Shown: positions 24,865 to 29,799 of the stretch, in pieces
Layout: every line of letters begins with the position of its first letter
How positions within the stretch are numbered: position 1 is the stretch's first letter
Virus record (IMG/VR): IMGVR_UViG_3300042367_000627
Coordinates: 1-29,799 of that record
DNA: 29,799 nt
Source of the DNA: a virus
Strand: one strand, 5' to 3'
Program-made: the position numbers and the translations under genes
Notes under the pieces: model-generated
The model's input: the letters and a program-made list of their open reading frames with translations, nothing else
Databases searched by the model: none
Told to the model about the DNA's origin: nothing

Positions 24865-25991
24865 TCAGTCCCGCTTTGCAGGTGCTGCCCGGCGCAGGAT
24901 CGCCGTGCGGGCCGGCTTTTCCACAAAATGATGCAATGCCGCCCCTGCAAGAATGCAGACTGGAAAAACCACAAGCGGCGAAGCCGGCTCGATCCTGCTT
25001 TCGACCGCGGCAAGGAAAAACGCCTTCATGATGATCTGGTGCACCATGTACAGCGAGAAACTGATCTCGCCCAGCCAGACCAGCGGCTGGCGCGACAACA
25101 GCCACCCCAGCGGACCGCGTCCCGCAGCGACAGCGACGATCAGCCCGGCGCAGACCAGACACGAGGCAGAACTCTTGTACCACTGCTCGGCCAGAACTGA
25201 ACCCTGCGCCAGTGCCTGGCCAGCCCAGAAGCCCGACAGCGCCCACCAGACGATGACCAGCACGGCTGCGGTTTCCAGACCAGTCGCAGCCGCCCGCCCG
25301 ATCACGCGCCTGTTGAGTGTCTGCCACATCACATACGACGCCATTCCCAGCACGAACTCGAAACCGCGGAACAGTGGCGAGGAATAGGCAAGGAACATCA
25401 CGCTCAGGTCCTGCGGATCCGAATAGGCCGGGATTTCGAACAGAGCGAACAGGGCACCATAGGCCCCGATAATGGCGGCGAACAGCGCAAGCTTCCACGG
25501 CCAGGTCCGGTGGATGTCCTTCAGCAGCAGCGGAAACATCAAGTAGAAGAACCACTCCGTCGATATCGACCAAGACGGTGAGTTCCAGGAGAACACATAG
25601 TTCACATACGGCACGATGCTGTGCAGAAGGAGGATGTTCGCCACCAGCACAAGGCGGGGATCGAAGAACCCCTCGCCCGGAAGCTGGCGCGAATCCGGGC
25701 GCAGAAGGACAAAGACGAGGACCAGCGTCACCAGATGCACCGGCCAGAGCCGCGCGGCCCGGGCCAGCAGGAACCGCCCGGTGCCGGTCGGACGCGCCGA
25801 ATAGACATGCGTCAGGATAAAGCCCGACAGAACGAAAAAAAGCTCACACCCTGCGAGTAAACTCCCACGCGCGCGAACTCGCCCCAGGGGAACAGGCCTT
25901 GGGTGTGGTGCAGCAGAATCATGAACGCCGCGGCAAAACGCAGGGACGTCAGGGGTCGCAGGTCGCTTGGCGTGTTCTGGCGATTGGGCAC
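24865..25991 (-). pseudogene. Membrane acyltransferase (OafA/YrhL-like, Acyltransferase_3), frameshifted in a homopolymer
   Basis: The gene starts at GTG 25991 with GGGGAGGA upstream and reads VPNRQNTPSDLRPLTSLRFAAAFMILLHHTQG, the RxxAxxxVxxxH-like start of this family. At a run of seven T residues (complement of A 25835-25841) the frame is lost: GVSFF is followed by a premature stop. With one more T it continues FVLSGFILTHVYSA, then joins the long downstream frame (MHLVTLVLVFVLLRP and many membrane spans, NSPSWSISTEWFFYLMFPLLL, EISFSLYMVHQIIMKAFF) to 24865. The repaired protein would be about 375 residues with roughly ten spans. Such enzymes O-acetylate or otherwise acylate surface glycans. 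The break may be a phase switch, slippage, a true mutation or a sequencing error. Confidence 0.8.
25835..25841 (-). other. Seven-base homopolymer at the acyltransferase frameshift
   Basis: A run of seven A (T on the coding strand) lies exactly where the family sequence changes frame. Adding one base restores the gene. Such runs can vary by slippage. Confidence 0.7.
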
Positions 25992-26177
25992 GGCAAGTCC
26001 TCCCCGGATCGACTCAAGCCTGATATCGGTCGTCAGCCCGGTCGGCAAGCAAGGCGCGCGGGTCGGGCTCGGCAGATTTTTCGCCGTGGCGCAGTAATCC
26101 CTTTCTGCTATAGGCTCGGTCGGGGCCCGCTCTTGGCAGCACGGGCATGGTTCCAGGGTCCAGAAACGGAGCGCGCT
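25992..26177. other. Divergent intergenic region between acyltransferase and glycosyltransferase fusion
   Basis: This 186-base region must hold promoters for both directions. TATAGG at 26109-26114 resembles a rightward -10 element; the -35 is weak. No other structure is seen. Confidence 0.35.
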
Positions 26178-28268
26178 TTGAAGCTTAGCATCTGCATCCT
26201 GAGCGGTACCGACTCGGACGCGGTGATGCGGTGCCTGACCGAGTTGCGCGGCCAGAACCTTCCGTTTGCGAATGAACTGCTCATCGCCAGCCAGGCCGGA
26301 GTGTCGGAAGGGGCGGCACCTGTTCCTGGGGCAGTGCTGCTTCCCCATACCCGCGGCGCGGCTGCGGCGATCCGACTCGCCGCAACACGCGCAAACGGCG
26401 AAATGATCGCCGTGATCGATCCATATCTTCAGCTGATCGACCCGTTCAAACTGGTCAAGCAGGTCGACTGGCTCGACCGTAACCCTAAGGCGGGCGGGTG
26501 CCTTCACCCAGTGGCTGGGGTTGAAGGGGCATGTCGACTGGGCGTCAAACCCGAATATCTAACCGCGGAAATGCTTCTTGCTTCCCGGTCCGACGTGGCA
26601 CTCGGCAGTCTTGTCTTTCACAGGGCTGCCGTGGCCCATCTGCCCGACTGGTTTGACGCGACAGACAGCCCCGGATGGGCGTTGGCCTTTCTGTTAGCCT
26701 CGGGTCCGGGACTTTGGTGCTTGCCCCACGCTATGGCGACAGCCACAGCTCAACCTCGGGAAGACGCAGGATTTCTGGCCGCCGCCATGCTCCGGTTGGA
26801 TGCGGACCGCGACGCCCTCCTTGCAGAGCGCTCAGACCTTCGTTCGGCCTTAGCTGAAACGCGCAGTCATCCCTTTCGGACCCTCAGAGCATTGGCATCC
26901 TTTTATGCTCTGTCGGCGCTGACGCGCGCCTCACCTCCGCTACCGGCCCGGATGGCGACCCGAATGGCAAAGAGCGCGGTCAAGCGCGACCCGGAACGGT
27001 CGCTGCGCGCCGTTGGGTCCGATCATACCGTACATGGGTCGACTGCAAATTCCGGCGCCGCGCGACATGCGGGACGACCGTCCAATACGGCAAGGCCCTC
27101 AATAATGATCGTAACGCACGACGCCAGCCGCACCGGTGCCCCGATCCTGGCGCTGAACCTCTGCGAGGCACTATCGGCACGCTACAACGTCATCGTCTTC
27201 GCCCTGCGCGACGGTGAGTTGAGGCCACTGTTCCAGAAGCATGCAACCGAAGTGATTGTGCCCGCGCGTTACTCCCGCGACGGTAAGACCTACACCAAGC
27301 TTGTTGCCGAGGCGGCGCGCCGCCACGGGCTGTGCTTTGCCATCGTCAACAGTCTCGAGTCGGTCGCGGCACTGGGGCCGTTGAGGCGAGCAGGAGTCCC
27401 AACAATCAGCTTGGTGCACGAGTTTGCGGCCTACACCCTGCCGCGATCGCTTTTCGCCGAGGTCGTCGCCCTGTCCGACGACACGGTGTTCTCTACCGAA
27501 CTCACGCTTGAGGATGCGCGAACATTGGCCTATCTTCCGGAAGACGCGCGGTTGCATGTCATACCGCAGGGCAAGAGCACCGTTCCTCCTGCGGCAGGGA
27601 ACGCCGATGCCGCAGCTCGGGACGCCGAACGTGCCTGGTTATGCACTGCCATGCGCCCCGATGGCATCATTCCTGACCCCTTTTTGGTGTTGGGTGCCGG
27701 CACGGTGCATCCACGCAAGGGTCTTGATCTGTTCCTCGACTGCGCCGCACGTGTGATGGCAAGCGCCGAAGGGCAAAGGTTTCGCTTTGTCTGGATCGGG
27801 CATGGTTACGCACCTGAGACCGACATGAACTATTCCGCCTATCTCGCCGACCAGATCCGGCGCACCGGCATGGGTCGGCAGATCGCTATTCTGCGCCAGA
27901 CTGCTGAAATCGAGACGGCTTACCGCCTCTCCGATCTGTTTCTTCTGTCGAGCAGACTCGACCCGCTACCAAACGTAACAATCGATGCGCTGACGGTCGG
28001 CCTGCCTGTGTTGTGTTTTGATCGGACGACTGGTATCGCTGAGCATCTGGCGGAGGAGGGTTTGGGAACGGACTTGGTTGCGCCCTACCTCGACACCGCT
28101 GCCATGGCTGGACGCATCGAGGATCTTGCCCGCGACCCGGGGATGCTGCAGCGCGTTCGAGACCGCTGCCGCGAAATGGCCGCCCGGCGCTTCGATATGC
28201 CGACCTATGTGCGGCAGATCGAGGCGCTCGCGAAGGCAGCACTAGAGCGGCGCGGAGAAGGGCTGTGA
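26178..28268 (+). CDS. Two-domain glycosyltransferase (degenerate GT2-like + GT4)
   Basis: The most plausible start is TTG 26178 with ACGGAG upstream, giving 696 residues that begin LKLSICILSGTDSDAVMRCL; the open frame continues upstream without family sequence. The N-terminal part (about 1-210) is GT2-like but has IDPYLQ where a DxD is expected, so it may not be catalytic. A helical linker (ALLAERSDLRSALAETRSHP) follows. The C-terminal GT-B domain (about 310-690) has IMIVTHDASRTGAPILALNL, VLGAGTVHPRKGLDLFLDCA and SSRLDPLPNVTIDALTVGLPVLCF, typical of GT4 enzymes. It probably adds a sugar to the cluster's glycan. The epimerase gene follows on the same strand. Confidence 0.8.
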   Translation: MKLSICILSGTDSDAVMRCLTELRGQNLPFANELLIASQAGVSEGAAPVPGAVLLPHTRGAAAAIRLAATRANGEMIAVIDPYLQLIDPFKLVKQVDWLDRNPKAGGCLHPVAGVEGACRLGVKPEYLTAEMLLASRSDVALGSLVFHRAAVAHLPDWFDATDSPGWALAFLLASGPGLWCLPHAMATATAQPREDAGFLAAAMLRLDADRDALLAERSDLRSALAETRSHPFRTLRALASFYALSALTRASPPLPARMATRMAKSAVKRDPERSLRAVGSDHTVHGSTANSGAARHAGRPSNTARPSIMIVTHDASRTGAPILALNLCEALSARYNVIVFALRDGELRPLFQKHATEVIVPARYSRDGKTYTKLVAEAARRHGLCFAIVNSLESVAALGPLRRAGVPTISLVHEFAAYTLPRSLFAEVVALSDDTVFSTELTLEDARTLAYLPEDARLHVIPQGKSTVPPAAGNADAAARDAERAWLCTAMRPDGIIPDPFLVLGAGTVHPRKGLDLFLDCAARVMASAEGQRFRFVWIGHGYAPETDMNYSAYLADQIRRTGMGRQIAILRQTAEIETAYRLSDLFLLSSRLDPLPNVTIDALTVGLPVLCFDRTTGIAEHLAEEGLGTDLVAPYLDTAAMAGRIEDLARDPGMLQRVRDRCREMAARRFDMPTYVRQIEALAKAALERRGEGL

Positions 28269-28344
28269 CTGAGGCGAGGCGCGCCTTGCAGAGTTTTCTG
28301 AAAAACAAGAAGGTTTGCCCGGACGATGCAAGGGGAGTGACAGA

Positions 28345-29259
28345 ATGAAAGTTCTGGTTCTGGGAGGAAACGGATTCATCGGATCGCATGTGGTAGATGC
28401 CCTGCTGCGGCAAGGCCATTCGGTCCGAGTATTTGATCGCCAGCCGGAGCAGTTCCGTGCGTCACTGAAGGACCTCGATTACCGATTCGGCAGCTTCGCG
28501 GACCGGATGGCGCTGAATGATGCGCTGGCGGGCACTGAAGCTGTGCTGCACCTTGTAAGCACCACCTTCCCGGGCACGGCTGATCTCGATCCGCGGACAG
28601 ACGTTCAGGACAACCTCATGAATACGATCGGGCTGCTGGACTCAATGCAGAGCCTTGGAATCCGGCGCCTCCTGTTCCTGTCCTCAGGTGGCACGGTCTA
28701 CGGCATCCCAGAAACCATCCCGATACCGGAAAACCACCCACTGCGGCCAATCAACTCCTACGGCATCGTCAAGGTCGCCATCGAACATTACCTTGAAATG
28801 TACCGCAGGACGCGCGGCCTTTCGCCGGTGATCATCCGCGCCTCAAACCCTTACGGTCCGCGTCAGGCGCATGTTGGTGTGCAGGGCGTAATCTCGACCT
28901 TCCTGCGACGAGTGAAGGCCGGCGAAGCAATCGAAGTCTGGGGTGACGGCAACATCCTGCGCGATTACGTCCATGTGGCCGACCTTGCCGCGCTTTGTGT
29001 GACCGCGGTTTCGGGGTCGGTCGAGGGAACCTTCAATGCTGGCAGTGGCGCTGGTGTGACGGTGAACGAGATCATTGCGCGCGTGGTCGAGGCGACCGGA
29101 ATCGCAGTCGTACCCGTCTACAAGCCGGGCCGCGCCATCGACGTACCGCGTTCTGTACTGGACGTGCGTCGGGCGGAAGAAGTGTTCGGTTGGCGTGCGA
29201 AGACTGGCCTGCGTGATGGAATTGCCGAGACATGGGATTGGCTTGGCACCCAGCCCTGA
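28345..29259 (+). CDS. NAD-dependent sugar-nucleotide epimerase/dehydratase (GalE-like SDR)
   Basis: This 304-residue protein is taken from ATG 28345, seven bases after AGGGGAG; an upstream in-frame ATG at 28315 has no such site. It has the Rossmann motif GGNGFIGSHVV (residues 7-17), FLSSGGTVYG with the catalytic Ser near 114, the Tyr139-x3-Lys143 pair (SYGIVKV) and the NPYGPRQ substrate-binding segment. It also shows WGDGNILRDYVHVADLA, common to extended SDR epimerases. It likely supplies a nucleotide sugar to the neighbouring glycosyltransferases. UDP-glucose 4-epimerase is one possibility, but other 4-epimerases or dehydratases are not excluded. Confidence 0.88.
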   Translation: MKVLVLGGNGFIGSHVVDALLRQGHSVRVFDRQPEQFRASLKDLDYRFGSFADRMALNDALAGTEAVLHLVSTTFPGTADLDPRTDVQDNLMNTIGLLDSMQSLGIRRLLFLSSGGTVYGIPETIPIPENHPLRPINSYGIVKVAIEHYLEMYRRTRGLSPVIIRASNPYGPRQAHVGVQGVISTFLRRVKAGEAIEVWGDGNILRDYVHVADLAALCVTAVSGSVEGTFNAGSGAGVTVNEIIARVVEATGIAVVPVYKPGRAIDVPRSVLDVRRAEEVFGWRAKTGLRDGIAETWDWLGTQP

Positions 29260-29555
29260 CCGCTGTCGGAGTGCAGGCCTTGTCCACGCGGGCCGACATC
29301 GAGATCGTCGAACACCGGAGCGGCATGCGTGCGGCGGAGTTGGGCGCGTCGGTCAGGTGGGGAGCCACTGGCCTCCTTCTCGACGGCATTAAGCTGGGCG
29401 ATCCAGCCGAAGGCCTCTTCAGCGATGGGGGCGCCCTGCGACTGATGGATGTCGACGAACTTGCGCCGCACCTGGAGGCGACCGCCGCTGCCGGGCCGCC
29501 AATGCTGATCCGCATCGAATGCGATCCTGACGCCCCCCCAATGTTGCGGCGCTAG
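29232..29555 (+). CDS. Hypothetical protein or gene fragment
   Basis: This 107-codon frame starts inside the last 28 bases of the epimerase gene and has no clear ribosome site. It keeps a high GC3, like real genes here, and reads ADIEIVEHRSGMRAAELGAS and LLLDGIKLGDPAEGLFSDGG. I recognise no family. It could be a small soluble protein or the C-terminal remnant of a gene trimmed when the element's right end formed. An antisense frame covers the same DNA but looks less like coding sequence. Confidence 0.4.
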   Translation: MGLAWHPALTAVGVQALSTRADIEIVEHRSGMRAAELGASVRWGATGLLLDGIKLGDPAEGLFSDGGALRLMDVDELAPHLEATAAAGPPMLIRIECDPDAPPMLRR

Positions 29556-29603
29556 CGGCAGAGCTGGGACCCTAGCGAAGACGCGCACAAGAGGTTGGTT
29601 CCG

Positions 29604-29617
29604 CGTTTCGCGAAACG
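29604..29617. repeat. Perfect 14-bp palindrome near the attachment site
   Basis: CGTTTCGCGAAACG is a perfect palindrome, flanked further out by AGAGG and CCTCT, so a longer imperfect hairpin is possible. There is no T-tract right after it. It may be a protein-binding site or a weak terminator at the end of the element. Confidence 0.55.
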
Positions 29618-29648
29618 TTCCCTCTTCGCCCCACGTTCATTTCCATCT

Positions 29649-29661
29649 TAACATATTGAAT
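29649..29661 (-). promoter_or_regulatory. IHF-like site next to the attachment core
   Basis: On the minus strand ATTCAATATGTTA matches the integration host factor consensus WATCARNNNNTTR with one mismatch. It lies in AT-rich DNA 16 bases left of the tRNA fragment, where phage attachment sites often carry such sites. Binding is inferred. Confidence 0.3.
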
Positions 29662-29676
29662 AAAAATGATAAAATT

Positions 29677-29724
29677 CGGATTGCAAATCCATGAAGACCG
29701 GTTCGATTCCGGTACCCGCCTCCA
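29677..29724 (+). other. 3' half of tRNA-Cys(GCA): probable distal attachment site
   Basis: The sequence contains the anticodon loop TTGCAAA (anticodon GCA), a T arm (ACCGG, TTCGATT, CCGGT at 29697-29713) and the acceptor 3' strand ACCCGCC with T discriminator and CCA (29714-29724). The 5' acceptor strand (GGCGGGT expected), D arm and a fully matching 5' anticodon stem are absent. The left stem strand TCGGA does not fully pair with TCCAT, so tRNA identity begins about 29678. This is the remnant left at the far end when an element integrates into a tRNA-Cys gene at the dyad GGATTGCAAATCC. It is not an intact tRNA gene. Confidence 0.8.
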
Positions 29725-29799
29725 ATAATTTCAATAGGTTAGAGAGAATTTTGCCTCAGAAACCCGAAGCGGTTTCAGATTCGGTTTCAGGTTTCCCGT

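Noticed and set aside
29118-29588. A 156-codon minus-strand open frame at the right end
   Set aside because: It overlaps the epimerase end and the hypothetical + frame, which has the more gene-like codon use.
29677-29724. An intact tRNA gene
   Set aside because: The 5' acceptor strand, D arm and a matching 5' anticodon stem are missing, so only a 3' half is present.
29770-29790. Two copies of CGGTTTCAG spaced 12 bases apart at the window edge
   Set aside because: They could be recombinase arm sites or the start of a repeat, but the window ends too soon to judge.
1-29799. CRISPR array
   Set aside because: No regularly spaced short repeats were seen in the window.

Overview
The window looks like the right-hand part of an integrated tailed phage (siphovirus type) in a GC-rich alphaproteobacterium, most likely a Rhodobacteraceae member. 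Three things point there: strong GC3 bias, a tail-tip module (DUF2460, DUF2163, NlpC/P60 peptidase, TIM-barrel tip protein) in the same order as the gene transfer agent genes g12 to g15 of Rhodobacter, and IS5/IS256 relics of a type common in that family. No database search was possible, so family names rest on recognised motifs and gene order.

Bases 1-7.5 kb hold head and tail morphogenesis genes on the + strand, mostly with 1-4 base overlaps. They are a prohead protease/major capsid fusion (5' end outside the window), a DUF2190 cement-like protein, a head-tail joining protein, a DUF6441 protein, a tail-completion-like protein, the tail tube, a tail assembly chaperone with a well-placed -1 frameshift site, a short tape measure protein with a duplicated 3' end, and DUF2460. 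A GNAT toxin/DUF1778 antitoxin pair then interrupts the operon on the opposite strand (7.5-8.3 kb). The tail tip resumes with DUF2163, NlpC/P60 and a very long tip protein that carries an in-frame amber codon. A DUF2793 fibre-like protein, a holin candidate, a 31-residue membrane peptide, an amidase endolysin and another small membrane protein follow. A C5-cytosine methyltransferase broken by a frameshift closes the phage block at 18.04 kb.

Bases 18.1-18.9 kb are a scar in which an IS5-family remnant is fused base-to-base to the start of an IS256-family element.

Bases 18.9-29.6 kb hold a surface-glycan type cluster: a GT2 and a GT4 glycosyltransferase, a triple-methyltransferase fusion, an FkbM methyltransferase, an acyltransferase broken in a homopolymer run, a GT2-like/GT4 fusion and a sugar-nucleotide epimerase. 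Together they could build, methylate and acylate a polysaccharide or glycoprotein glycan. The sugars and acceptor cannot be read from sequence.

At 29.68-29.72 kb lies the 3' half of a tRNA-Cys(GCA) gene without its 5' half. Similarity starts in the anticodon stem, as expected for the distal attachment site of an element integrated into that tRNA. If it belongs to this phage, the whole glycan cluster lies inside the integrated element as cargo. Three large genes are disrupted (tail tip, methyltransferase, acyltransferase), so the element may be decaying, or some breaks may be switches or sequence errors.
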